Shown here: positions 18,415-27,560 of the stretch, in pieces | Layout: each line of letters begins with the position of its first letter | How positions within the stretch are numbered: the first letter of the stretch is position 1 | Assembly (NCBI RefSeq): GCF_050015995.1 | Contig: NZ_JBNHEP010000107.1 | Span: 1-64,000, forward strand | Direction: 5' to 3' | Source of the DNA: Trichodesmium sp050015995 | Lineage (GTDB): Bacteria; Cyanobacteriota; Cyanobacteriia; Cyanobacteriales; Microcoleaceae | DNA: 64,000 nucleotides | Translations under genes and position numbers: made by a program | The notes under the pieces: generated by a model | What the model was told of the DNA's origin: nothing | Seen by the model: only the letters and a program-made list of their open reading frames with translations | Database searches by the model: none

Positions 18415-18454
18415 AAAAACCTAGTTTCTACTAACAAAGGAAATTAGGTTTTTT
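18415..18454 (+). terminator. Rho-independent terminator of the small gene
   Basis: AAAAACCTAGTTT (18415-18427) pairs, with one G-T type mismatch, with AAATTAGGTTTTT (from 18441) and runs into six T. It ends the 66-residue gene just upstream. Confidence 0.85.
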
Positions 18455-18602
18455 AGTTGTTTTGAAAACTTCAAGGACCCCACATTGTATAGAACCTCTA
18501 AGCGTATCTTTTAGGTTAACTTTCCTTTCTATGACATTTCTATGACATTCGCGATAGTGAAGCGGAACGGGGTCCTATTGCGCTGAAAATTATACTATCT
18601 TT

Positions 18603-18928
18603 AGTTGAATAAAAAGTCATACGTACAGGCGAAGTAGCCCAGTTAATCTTTATGATATCAGAAAAATTGTGAGGAAACAACCGAAAATCCTTTGAGGCGC
18701 GGATTTTTTCAGGAGCTTCATAAAATGAAAATATTTCTGGCATTGTTCCTGAGAAAATTCCTGAATATTTCATTACCTCTTAGCCAAGAAAATAAGTTGA
18801 AGAAAAAATCATGCATATATACGAGTAACCCCAGTTAAATATTTATGATATCAGAAAAATTGTGAGGAGACAACCGAAAATCCTTTGGCGCGCCGAAATT
18901 TTTAGGAGCTTGATAAAATGAAAATGTT
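18603..18928. repeat. Two diverged ~135-bp direct repeats
   Basis: The first copy (18603-18738) and second (18794-18928) share AGTTGAA at the start, CCCAGTTAA, TATGATATCAGAAAAATTGT, ACAACCGAAAATCCTTTG, then AGGAGCTT and TAAAATGAAAAT at the end. A fragment of the end (GCTTTATGAGATGAAAATAT) recurs at about 18993. Similarity is about 80-85% by eye. An open minus-strand frame runs across the first copy but is broken in the second, so the repeat is more likely non-coding or a decayed gene. The gaps around it (18458-19057) hold nothing else recognisable. Confidence 0.7.
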
Positions 18929-19057
18929 GGTGATTTTTCATTGAGGAGGTTATAGATAGAAAGATTTGATGAGGAAAAAACAAATATGAGAGCTTTATGA
19001 GATGAAAATATTTTTGCACTGCCTAATCACTACTCCCGACTCATAACTCAAAAATTT

Positions 19058-19291
19058 TTACGCGGGCAAAGATACTAAATGGCTTCTATATGGCTTTAAT
19101 TCTATATCTATCTTTTTCTCTGTTTTTGAAGGAGGGTAAATACCAAACCTAACTTCTGGCTGAACTAAAGTCGTATCTTTGTACTGATAAACTAATTTAA
19201 AATCACTCATAAAGTAATTCAGAGGGTAACATCGAATTTGCTCCTTTAACTTGACACTTGTCAGAGTCTTTTTCAAGAAAGCGTTATACAC
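19058..19291 (-). pseudogene. Possible broken small gene (unrecognised)
   Basis: A 77-codon frame opens at a GTG. An internal ATG at about 19232 has AAAGGAG nine bases upstream, the best ribosome site nearby, but its own frame stops after nine codons, whereas the overlapping frame continues as KLVYQYKDTTLVQPEVRFGI. This pattern would fit a single-base frameshift in a formerly intact gene. I cannot name the product. Confidence 0.3.
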
Positions 19292-19549
19292 TCAAAGCAT
19301 AACTATTAATTATATCGCAGTTACGGTACTCCTGTGTTAGATAAAAAACCCAAATCCACGGAAAATTTAAAATTCTTCTTAAAGCTTAAAGGAAGGAAAT
19401 TCAATTCCAAAGAATAATCTTAAACCTCAACAAAAATTAAGTTGATAAATATTGCCAGAAAAATGATATGGTGACTAAGAAATAAGGTTTGAAACCTAGG
19501 GTTTCAAGCGGAGGTACTGATAACTGATCGCTGATAACTGATAACTGAA

Positions 19550-20836
19550 ATGCCATATTACATATCACCCAGATTTATAGATAAACTAGCAGTTCACATT
19601 ACCAAAAACTTCTTAGACTTACCAAGAGTACGAGTACCTTTAATATTAGGAATACACGGACGAAAAGGAGAAGGAAAAACTTTTCAATGCCAATTAGTAT
19701 TTGAAAAAATGGGAATTGAACCTGTCACAATATCTGGTGGAGAATTGGAAAGTAAAGATGCGGGAGATCCAGCACGTTTATTACGTTTACGTTATCGAGA
19801 AGCATCCGAAAAAATCAAAGTTCAAGGTCGAATGTGCGCCTTATTTATTAATGATTTAGATGCAGGTGCAGGTAGGTTTGATGCAGGTACTCAATATACA
19901 GTAAATACTCAATTAGTAAATGCTACTTTGATGAATATTGCTGATAATCCTACTAATGTACAATTGCCAGGAAGTTATGATGAAACTCCTCTACATCGAA
20001 TCCCAATTATTGTGACTGGAAATGATTTTTCTACTCTTTATGCACCTTTAATTAGAGATGGTCGAATGGAGAAATTTTATTGGGAACCAAACCGAGAAGA
20101 TAGAATTGGTATAGTAGGTGGGATATTTAAAACAGATCAACTTTCTGTTGGAGATATTGAGAGTTTAGTAGATGAATTTTCTGACCAAGCTATAGATTTT
20201 TTCAGTGCTTTACGCAGTCGGATATATGATGAACAGATTCGTGATTTTATTCATCAAGTAGGTATCGAAAAAATTTCCAGACGGCTAGTAAATTCGACAG
20301 AAAAAATTCCAGATTTTCCTCAACCTAATTTTAATTTATCTCATCTGAGAGAGTGTGGAAAAATTATGGTTCGAGAACAACAACGTATCCGAGAATTACG
20401 GTTAGTTGAAGAATATAATAAATCTCGATTGTTCGGTGTTTCTCAAACACAAAGGAAGGAACCGGAAAAATTTACCTTAAATACGCCAAATTCTAATTAT
20501 TCATCTCCAGAAGTAACTACACCAAATCAGTTAAGAGAAAATCAGCTTAATCATAGTATTGAAAGTAGTAATCTCAGTTCGGAAGTGAGGAAAGAGATAC
20601 AAAAAATTATCCAAGATGGCTTAAAAATTGGGATGGAATATGCAGATAAACGTAGATATAAAACTGGTTCATGGAACAGTTGCGGAAAAATAGAGAATGA
20701 GGGGGAAAAAGAAGTAATTAGTGCTGTAGAAAATTGTTTAGCTGAACATGAAAATGATTATGTTCGTTTGATTGGAATTGACGGGAATATTAAGCGACGG
20801 ATGGTAGAGAAAATTATTCAAAGACCAAAGATTTAA
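19550..20836 (+). CDS. rca: Rubisco activase with C-terminal Rubisco small-subunit-like domain
   Basis: This 428-residue AAA+ ATPase belongs to the activase family that releases inhibitory sugar phosphates from Rubisco. Walker A is GIHGRKGEGKT (34-44), Walker B ALFINDLDAG (97-106) and the sensor region PIIVTGNDFSTLYAPLIRDG. After the AAA core (to about 300) and a Ser/Asn/Pro-rich linker, residues ~345-428 form a domain like the repeats of CcmM (GMEYADKRRYKTGSW, then VRLIGIDG), known to bind Rubisco and to recruit activase to carboxysomes. The ATG follows an ATAACTGATAACTGAA repeat without a ribosome site. No rbc gene is nearby. The gene stands alone. Confidence 0.94.
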   Translation: MPYYISPRFIDKLAVHITKNFLDLPRVRVPLILGIHGRKGEGKTFQCQLVFEKMGIEPVTISGGELESKDAGDPARLLRLRYREASEKIKVQGRMCALFINDLDAGAGRFDAGTQYTVNTQLVNATLMNIADNPTNVQLPGSYDETPLHRIPIIVTGNDFSTLYAPLIRDGRMEKFYWEPNREDRIGIVGGIFKTDQLSVGDIESLVDEFSDQAIDFFSALRSRIYDEQIRDFIHQVGIEKISRRLVNSTEKIPDFPQPNFNLSHLRECGKIMVREQQRIRELRLVEEYNKSRLFGVSQTQRKEPEKFTLNTPNSNYSSPEVTTPNQLRENQLNHSIESSNLSSEVRKEIQKIIQDGLKIGMEYADKRRYKTGSWNSCGKIENEGEKEVISAVENCLAEHENDYVRLIGIDGNIKRRMVEKIIQRPKI

Positions 20837-21369
20837 TCAAGCGATCGCTCTAAGATTCTAGAATATCTATAAAAATCAGAAATCTAGTCAATATAATTTG
20901 ATAGGTTAGGTGAGAATAATTATGAGGTAAGGATTCAGCATTCAGCTAACAGCTATTAATTTCTGAGATAAATCAATTTTCTGCCACAAATTATATGGTT
21001 TAATAACTTATATTTCTGGTTGAAAATGTCATAGAAATTCAAATAAAGCTAGGAGCTGACTGCTAATAGCTGAATGTTTAGATGATGAGAAAATCTCATA
21101 TAGCAATCTTATTTTATTTGTGTATAAAAATCTTACCACTTTTAGGGAATAGGGAAGAGGGAACAGGTAAGAGTTTCAGTTTTTTTATTTACTTTTTGAT
21201 TACCCGCAACCTATTTAGGATTGCTATAGTTATTTTCATAACCTAAAAATACCTGATATTTGAGGAATATTTTCAGATTATTTTTGATATCCCAGAAATT
21301 TTATGAGGGATTTTCTCTTGATTTTCTCAAAGACAAGGTTAAATTATCCAAGCTATATTTTTTTGATTT
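20837..21369. other. Intergenic region between rca and the decayed module
   Basis: No gene is seen. It starts with a GCGATCGC site, has GCATTCAGC- and GATTGCTATAG-type short repeats and one GGGAATAGGGAAGAGGGAACA run near 21145. Confidence 0.45.
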
Positions 21370-21914
21370 ATGGAAGATTACCAAGCAGCTTTTATAGAGC
21401 GGTATTATGATACAGAAATACTAGATAAATCTGGAAGAAAAATTGGAGCTATGCACTTTGGAGGTGTAACGGTTGAATGTTTATTAAAAGCAATGATTTT
21501 TGCTACTTTACCAAACAGTGCAACTAAAGAATGGAAAACAGATAACAATAATCCAGGGCATACTTTTACTAATCCAGGACATAGCTACACAGAAGCATTA
21601 AAACGGCATAATAAACTTAAATCTAGAATTGATAAATTTCCTCAAGTGCGAAAATGGCTGGATGAAATTGAAAATCCAATAGGTCAACATTTGGTAGTCC
21701 TGCATAGTAATGGTGAAGATGTATATTTTTTTTAATTTCTTCCCACACTCCCCACACTTTCCACACTTTCTCTACCATTACTATGCACCACCACCAACAT
21801 TTTATAGATATACGTTATTCTGCCATTGAAGTTAATAATGAAAATTATAAAAGCCGGTTCAACACATATCAAAAGCTGATAATATGGCTACAAAAACAAG
21901 CTACTACAATTTAA
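21370..21914 (+). pseudogene. HEPN-like gene split by a 107-bp MITE
   Basis: The 5' part (21370-21690) encodes a HEPN-like helical protein (GRKIGAMHFGG, then VECLLKAMIF and a GHSYTEALKRH motif). At 21691 the frame enters a palindrome-ended element and soon stops. When 21691-21797 and one CAT copy are removed, codons join as ...NPIGQH/FIDIRYSAIEVNN... and run in frame to TAA at 21912. The last segment (NTYQKLIIWLQKQATTI) looks like the natural C-terminus. The stop overlaps the ribosome site of the next gene, so the two were one operon. HEPN proteins are often RNases or their regulators in toxin or defence modules; no RxxxxH nuclease motif is visible here. A shortened 121-residue product could still be made. 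Confidence 0.75.
21691..21797. mobile_element. 107-bp MITE inserted in the HEPN-like gene
   Basis: The ends are inverted repeats of about 24 bases: TTGGTAGTCCTGCATAGTAA on the left and, in reverse, TTGGTGGTGGTGCATAGTAA on the right, both continuing TGGT (21 of 24 equal). CAT at 21688-21690 and 21798-21800 is a likely 3-bp target duplication; CAACAT on both sides is an alternative reading. The centre has CCCACACTCC-type repeats, also seen near 61150. There is no coding capacity. Precise removal restores the host reading frame. Confidence 0.85.
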
Positions 21915-21924
21915 GGAGTTTAAA

Positions 21925-24618
21925 ATGCAAGAAAACTGGCAAGTATTACTAAAGCAGAATATCAAAAACCAATATATTCAAAACTCTCAAGAATGGGTTG
22001 ATGTAAATATTTCCACATCAGGTTTGCTCAATTTAACTTTAGTTAGTAACAGCTTTTTTCGTGTATCTATCCCTCAGCGGAAAGAACAAATTTCTAACTT
22101 ATTAAAATCTCAAGTACCTCATTGATCTCCTGGGTTTCTTTCCTTATATACACCTCAAGAAGCTGAATCATTAAATATTTTACCTCCACAAATTTCTGAT
22201 ACATTCTCATTAGTAACTTGGCAAGATTTAGCTATCTAAGCAGCAAACCCACAAAATCAACTTCAACTACTCCAACAAGAACCCAGTATACCCAGAACAG
22301 TAACATTTTATTCTTTTAAAGGAGGAGTAGGTAGAACTACTGCATTAACTCATGTAGCCTCAATTTTAGCAATGCGAGGTCGTAAAGTTGTAGCTGTAGA
22401 TTTAGATTTAGAAGCACCTGGTTTAAGTACAGCATTTAACCTTAAGAAACAGCCAAAATATGGAATTGTTGATTATTTCTATGAACGTTCCTATTTACCA
22501 GAGGAAGTAAAACCTAGTATTTTAATTACAGACATATTTAGTGAAGTAAAAATACCTAAAGCCACAGGGAGAGTATTTGTTGTTCCTGCTGGATATCTTA
22601 GTCTTGATTATGTGTCTAAAGTTGACGATCTTCATGCCACAACTGTTATAGATGGAGATAAAAATCTTTGGTCTATTTTTAAGCAGGAAATTCAAGAACA
22701 ATTAAAACCAGATATTCTCTTAATTGACTCCAGAACTGGGATTAATCAATGGGGTGCTTTATCATTAATTCAAGCTGCTGATGAAGCAATTATTTTTCTT
22801 TTTCCTAACGCACAAAATAAACAAGGAATAGAGCTACTACTAGAATCTCTTCAAAGTCTGAAAAATTTATCCATTAATTTTGTTTTTTCTCCTGTACCTG
22901 ATGTGACAAAGACTGGTTTAGATAAAGTCAAAAAAATTTGGAACTTCTTGCTTGAAAGGATAAAAAATAGAACAGATGAAAACTATGATACTGATGAAGA
23001 GGATTCAAATACAAGTAACGAGCAACCAGAAAATGATGAATTATTAGTAGTTCCTTACCTTGTACCAATTGCCTTTTCTGATAGCTATCCCATACCAGAA
23101 ATGCAAGATTATTATAGTAAAATTGCTAATCTAATTGATGAAAAAAATGATGAAATTCAACGCAGTAGTGTTTTAAATATTGTTGAACACAGATGGGAAA
23201 TTATTGAAAGTCTAGAGTTTCCTGAAGTAAATGCCGCCGATCCGAAGCAAGATTTAAGCTTATTGTTTCAGCGCACTACTGATTTTGACAAATTTTTAGA
23301 TGATACAACCTGCCTAATTCGAGGAAAAAAAGGAACAGGTAAAACTGCCCTATATTGGTTATTTTTAAAACATAAAGAACTGGCTCAAAAATTAGCTCAC
23401 AGACGGTTAGATAATACTGTGTTTTTGTCAGGACATGGTAGATTTCAGGACAGTAGACCTACTCGTGATGAATTTCAAGTTATTCATCAAAATTTGCAGA
23501 AAAAAAATGGAACATGGGAAGCTTTTTGGAGAGCTTATTTACTATTTAGATGTTATCAGGAAGGATTACTGAAATTTCCTAGAAGTAAGAAAGGAGAAAA
23601 GTATAGTGAGTTGAAAAAAATAATTAATAATTTACCAAAAGATTGGCAGTCTGAATCAACTGAAGCTTTATTAGAATTATCTACTAACTCTCAACTAATA
23701 CTTATAGTCAAAGATGCAGTAAATATTATTCTTAATCAAGAAGCAAAAGAAAAGTCTCAAAAACTATGGTTTCTTTACGATGATTTAGATGAAGATTTTT
23801 CGGAAGCAGGGGAATTAAGACAACAAGCATTAACAGGATTATTTCAATTAGTTCAGTCTTGTGATGCAAGGAGACTAACGAAAATTAGATTTAAAATTTT
23901 ATTGAGAGAAGATATTTGGAATCGTTTAAGTTTTGATAATAAAAGTCATTTTACTGGAAGGGATATTATTTTACAGTGGAATCAAATAGACTTTTTACGT
24001 TTAGCGCTTCGTCAAGCAATACAATCTCAAGATTTCAAAAATCTAGTTGATCGAGTTTCTCCTGTTGCTGTCGAAAGTATAGATGTAGTGAATGAAGAAG
24101 AGCTTGATAAAGCATTAGAATTACTTTGGGGAAGTCGTCGTCGAGGAGGAAATAGAGCGAAAAAAGTATCTAGATGGGTTTATGAACGCTTAACAGACTC
24201 AAGTGGCACGACTTTTCCTCGAAGTTTAAGTCTATTACTTGAAGGAGCAAAAGAACAAGAATTAACTTACAGAGGAAAATCATTAACTCAAATCCGCACA
24301 GATCGTCTACTGCAAGGAAAATCTCTAGAATCTGGATTAAGAAAAGCATCAAAAAAGCGATGTGAAGAAATTAAAGAGGAATATCCCTATCTAATTAATT
24401 TTTTTGATTCTCTTAAGGGAAAATCAGCTTTTTTAATAAAAGAAGAATTACAAGAAATATGGCAGAATTTACCAGAGAAAGTTCTAGACAATTTTGAAGA
24501 GTTTGTTTCTTTTCTGGGGGAAATAGGAATTATTGAATTTCGAGAGAAAGAAAAACGCTATAAATTTGTAGATATATATGTTTATGGTTTTGAAATGATT
24601 CGTCAAGGTGGAGTATAG
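21925..24618 (+). pseudogene. KGGVGR-motif P-loop NTPase gene with two in-frame stops
   Basis: An 898-codon frame starting at ATG 21925 (TAAGGAG six bases upstream) is broken by TGA at 22123 and TAA at 22237, with no frameshift. Joined, it reads: N-terminal domain (codons 1-125); a ParA/MinD-like domain with deviant Walker A FYSFKGGVGRTT (from about 22305), VVAVDLDLEAPG and DSRTGINQWGA; a second P-loop domain with LIRGKKGTGKTALYWLF (~23314) and Walker B LWFLYDDLDED; and a C-terminal winged-helix-like region. The only later ATG (22372) lies past the first Walker A, so a 748-residue restart product would lack it. The second domain resembles Sll1717-type cyanobacterial P-loop ATPases. Such proteins occur in conflict-type gene clusters; the partner HEPN-like gene is also broken. 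Confidence 0.8.
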
Positions 24619-25721
24619 AAATTTATATCTGCCAAATTTGCCTAAGTCTTATTACTGGATTATCTCAATCTGTGCTGAGAAAAGGAAAAAGGAAAATTTC
24701 TAGAATCTGGATTAAGAAAAGCGATGTGAAGAAATTAAAGAGGAATATCTCGATCTAATTAATTTATTTGATTCCCTTAAGAGAAAATCAGCTTTTTTAA
24801 TCAAAGAAGAATTACAAGAAATATGGCAGAATTCAGCAGCGAACGTTGTAGGAAATTTTGAAGATTTTGTTTTTTTGATGAGGGAAATAGGAATTATTGA
24901 ATTTCTGGAAAAAGAAGAACGCTATAAATTTGCAGATATATATGTTTATGGTTTGGAAATTAATCGTCAAGGGGCAGTATAGAAATTTATATCTGCCAAA
25001 TTTGCGTAAGTCTTATTAGTGAATAATCTGAATTTGTGCGGAGAAAAGCAAAAAGGAAAATCTCTAGAATCTGGATTAAGAAAAGCGATGTGAAGAAATT
25101 AAAGAGGAATATTCGAATCTAATTAATTTTTTTGATTCCCTTAAGGAAAAATCAGCTTTTTTAATCAAAGAAGAATTACAAGAAATATGGCAGAATTTAC
25201 CAGAGAAAGTTCTTGAAAATTTTGAAGAGTTTGTTTCTTTGATGAGGGAAATAGGAATTATTGAATTTCTGGAAAAAGAAGAACGCTATAAATTTGCAGA
25301 TATATATGTTTATGGTTTGGAAATTAATCGTCAAGGGGCAGTATAGAAATTTATATCTGCCAAATTTGCGTAAGTCTTATTAGTGAATAATCTGAATTTG
25401 TGCGGAGAAAAGCAAAAAGAAAAATCTCTAGAATCTGGATTAAGAAAAGCATCAAAAAAGCGATGTGAAGAAATTAAAGAGGAATATCCCAATCTAATTA
25501 ATTTTTCTGATTCCCTTAAGGGAAAATCAGCTTTGTTAAGAAAAGAAGAATTACAAGAAATATGGCATAATTTACCAGAGAAAGTTCTTGAAAATTTTGA
25601 AGAGTTTGTTTCTTTTTTAGGAGAAATAGGAATTATTGAATTTCGGGAAAAAGAAGAACGTTATAAATTTGCAGATATATATGTTTATGGTTTTGAAATG
25701 ATTCGCTAAGGTGCAGTATAA
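24619..25721 (+). repeat. Three tandem copies of the 3' end of the NTPase gene
   Basis: After the stop at 24618 the last ~300 coding bases plus the ~60-base 3' flank are repeated three times. The equivalent stop positions fall at 24618, 24982 and 25346, a strict 364-base period; the last copy is 375 bases because it keeps 11 bases (ATCAAAAAAGC) missing from the first two extra copies. Those two are frameshifted by that deletion. Shared landmarks are TCTAGAATCTGGATTAAG, GAAGAATTACAAGAAATATG and ATATATATGTTTATGGTTT. The copies differ from the gene and each other at scattered bases. Confidence 0.92.
25383..25709 (+). pseudogene. Intact last copy of the NTPase C-terminal segment
   Basis: The third extra copy keeps an open frame of 108 codons from a GTG at 25383. 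Its product matches the end of the NTPase gene (KSLESGLRKASKKRCEEIKE onward) with about ten changes. No ribosome site is apparent, so it is probably not translated as a free protein, but its frame has stayed open while the two middle copies lost theirs. Confidence 0.5.
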
Positions 25722-25773
25722 ATAATTAATAATTAATAATTACTGGAGAGTGCAAAGTTCTTCTAAATAATGA

Positions 25774-26097
25774 TTAATTTTCAAGACTGAGAGTATTTTG
25801 CTGATAGTTAGCAAATTTATTACCTCTGCCAAAAGCTTCTGTACTTTCCGATAAAACTTGCACTATTAAACAAGGATATTTTTTATGATTTGGCAAAGCT
25901 TTATCTCTGCCGTCGCAAGTTACCATAACATCAGGATAGTAGAATGTATTAGTAGTTTCTACATGAGCTTTCATATCTGACATATAGACGCGACAACCAC
26001 TCCCTCGCAAATAATTTTTTAATGCTGAAGCTAGATTGAGAGAAATAGTGACATGAGCATAACTAGCACCTGCCATTGCGTATACTTTTCCATTCAT
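25774..26097 (-). pseudogene. Uma2-family (DUF820) nuclease fragment
   Basis: A 107-codon frame matches the middle of Uma2-type PD-(D/E)xK proteins: GKVYAMAGASYAHV, FYYPDVMVTCD and CLIVQVLSESTEAF. About 40 N-terminal residues and the C-terminal third are missing; the frame ends abruptly after FANYQQ. The residue that is normally catalytic Glu in xVEVLSEST is Gln (codon CAA). It is a truncated remnant beside another truncated gene, so a deletion junction is likely. Confidence 0.75.
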
Positions 26098-26128
26098 ATT
26101 TTATCTGTTCAGCAATTTTAGCGATAAA

Positions 26129-26527
26129 TTATTCGATATATGATTCGAGATAAATGGAATAATTAAACTTAGTATTGGGATTTGGAGAGCTACCCAATAC
26201 AATAGGATACGACTTTAGAGGTTTAAGATTAGAGAAAATTGTTAATCTAAATTTGGATTTCTCGACAAGAATTGATATACCTTCTCGGTTTGGCTCCTTT
26301 TTCAAGAGTTGTTTTAAGGATTTTTCGTAATTTAAAAAGTTTTCACCTTTGCTCGAAGGATGAAAAGATTTCTCAGACTGACAGAAGGGAAAACACGCCA
26401 CTGATAACACTTCTTTTAGTGGCATTAGGAAGCCAAACTTAGTGAGTAGAAAATAAAATGTCACCCCTCCTGCTAAAAAAACAAAGAGTAATTGTAATCT
26501 TTTATTTTTAGGTGCTTTGAACTTCAT
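26129..26527 (-). pseudogene. Truncated L,D-transpeptidase-like gene (5' part)
   Basis: The 132 codons give an N-terminal membrane helix (LLFVFLAGGVTFYFLL, residues ~13-28) and then the first strands of a YkuD-type domain (ISILVEKSKFRLTIFSNL, then KSYPIVLGSSPNPNTK). The catalytic His and SxGC motifs, which come later in such proteins, are missing because the frame ends in unrelated residues. An intact gene would link peptidoglycan strands in the periplasm. It is minus strand, just downstream of thpR. Confidence 0.6.
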
Positions 26528-26554
26528 AATTATTTATATGCAAAAATTATATAT

Positions 26555-27136
26555 TTAGTATTTTTGAAATCCTCTAAAAGGAAACTCATTACAAATATCC
26601 CACCGCTTACCATTATGAATTAATAAAGTTAACTGAGAAACTGTAAATTCAAAGTGAAGCGATCGCTCTCGAAATTCTATCCAAGCTGTTCTAAAATTAT
26701 GTTTAGTTAAGTCTCGAAAGGCTACAGTAACATGAGGAGAAAAAGGACGAATTTTAGAAGGGGGATGCACAATTCCTAAAGTAGTTTCTGTAAACCCAAT
26801 TAAGTCTTTTTGTATTTTTAAAAGTTCTGGAGTTTTGACAACATTAACATAGATAACACGAGGTGGAAAAGCAGCAAAGCCAGACAAAGTAATAGGAAAA
26901 GCAGAGCAATTTTGAACAAAAGTCTCTAAAGACTCCTGCAAAAGAGCTAAATTTTCAGTCGGCCATTTAAAAGGAGGTTGTAAAGTAATATGAGGCACAG
27001 ACCTTAAAGCATGACTGCTATTATATTCTCTAGCAAAATATTCTTTAATTTCCGTAACTTGGTTTTGAATATTTTCAGGTGGCACAAGAGCCACAAATAA
27101 TAAACGTTTTGATTGACCCATAAAATTAAAATTCAA
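26555..27136 (-). CDS. thpR: RNA 2',3'-cyclic phosphodiesterase (2H superfamily)
   Basis: This 193-residue protein of the LigT/ThpR group opens RNA 2',3'-cyclic phosphates; the biological role in bacteria is unclear. Both HxT catalytic motifs are present: VPHITLQPPF and FSPHVTVAFRD. The first strand is KRLLFVALVPPE. A start at the sixth codon (Met at 27121) would put that strand closer to the N-terminus and is equally possible; neither ATG has a ribosome site. It is divergent from the YciI-like gene, with start codons only about 8 bases apart, so the two promoters must lie within each other's coding region or share this junction. Confidence 0.88.
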   Translation of the reverse strand: MNFNFMGQSKRLLFVALVPPENIQNQVTEIKEYFAREYNSSHALRSVPHITLQPPFKWPTENLALLQESLETFVQNCSAFPITLSGFAAFPPRVIYVNVVKTPELLKIQKDLIGFTETTLGIVHPPSKIRPFSPHVTVAFRDLTKHNFRTAWIEFRERSLHFEFTVSQLTLLIHNGKRWDICNEFPFRGFQKY

Positions 27137-27144
27137 AAAAGAAA

Positions 27145-27411
27145 ATGCCTTGGTTTGCCAAAATAGAAAAAGGTATAGTCGAAAAATCTATATTTGACCA
27201 ATATGTACCAGACCATATAGCTTATGTCCAAGAATTAAATGCTAAAGGACATAAAGCTAAAAGTGGTTACTGGGGAAAACTGGGAGGCGGAATGTTACTA
27301 TTTGAGGCTGCATCTATGGCAGAAGCAGAAGAAATAGTCGCCGAAGACCCCCTCATCAAAAATAATTGTGTCACTTATGAAATTTATCAGTGGTGCATAG
27401 TTGCAGAATAA
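27145..27411 (+). CDS. YciI-family protein
   Basis: This 88-residue protein has the YCII-related ferredoxin-like fold: an FAKIEKGI strand, HIAYVQELNAKGHKAKSGYW with the conserved His, and EAEEIVAEDPLIKNN followed by YEIYQW. The family has small-molecule-binding or lyase-like members, mostly uncharacterised. It is complete for this family. It sits between divergent thpR and the SRP RNA gene. Confidence 0.82.
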   Translation: MPWFAKIEKGIVEKSIFDQYVPDHIAYVQELNAKGHKAKSGYWGKLGGGMLLFEAASMAEAEEIVAEDPLIKNNCVTYEIYQWCIVAE

Positions 27412-27432
27412 AAATTTGTGTTATAGTAATAA

Positions 27433-27530
27433 GTGATTCGGACCAGCGCGACTACAACGCCTAAACCTTGTCAGGACCGGAAGGTAGCAGCAACACGGGA
27501 TGCTTGTGGTAGGCGTTGACTCCGGGTCAC
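27433..27530 (+). ncRNA. ffs: Signal recognition particle RNA (4.5S, small bacterial type)
   Basis: The universally conserved apical domain is present: GTCAGGACCGGAAGGTAGCA (from 27470), with the GGAA tetraloop and the symmetric and asymmetric loops bound by the Ffh M domain, then GCAACACGGGATGCTTGTGG. The outer stem pairs GTGATTCGGA near 27433 with TCCGGGTCAC at 27521-27530, with mismatches. It is about 98 bases long. The RNA acts with Ffh to deliver nascent membrane proteins to FtsY and SecYEG. Precise 5' and 3' ends are estimated. Confidence 0.95.
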
Positions 27531-27560
27531 CCAATTTAAAGGAGCCAGGATATATTTTTT

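Noticed and set aside
18540..18773. 77-codon minus-strand frame
   Set aside because: It covers the first 135-bp repeat; the second copy does not keep the frame open, so protein coding is not supported.
24619..25721. Tandem 364-base units as a CRISPR or satellite array
   Set aside because: The units are clearly copies of the adjacent gene's 3' end, with matching reading frames and flank.
26399..26527. The half transpeptidase as an intact small membrane protein
   Set aside because: The conserved YkuD strands break off before any catalytic residue, so truncation is the simpler reading.
27433..27530. The GC-rich structured RNA as a tRNA or tmRNA
   Set aside because: The GGAA-capped SRP domain is diagnostic, and there is no T-loop or CCA-type acceptor end.
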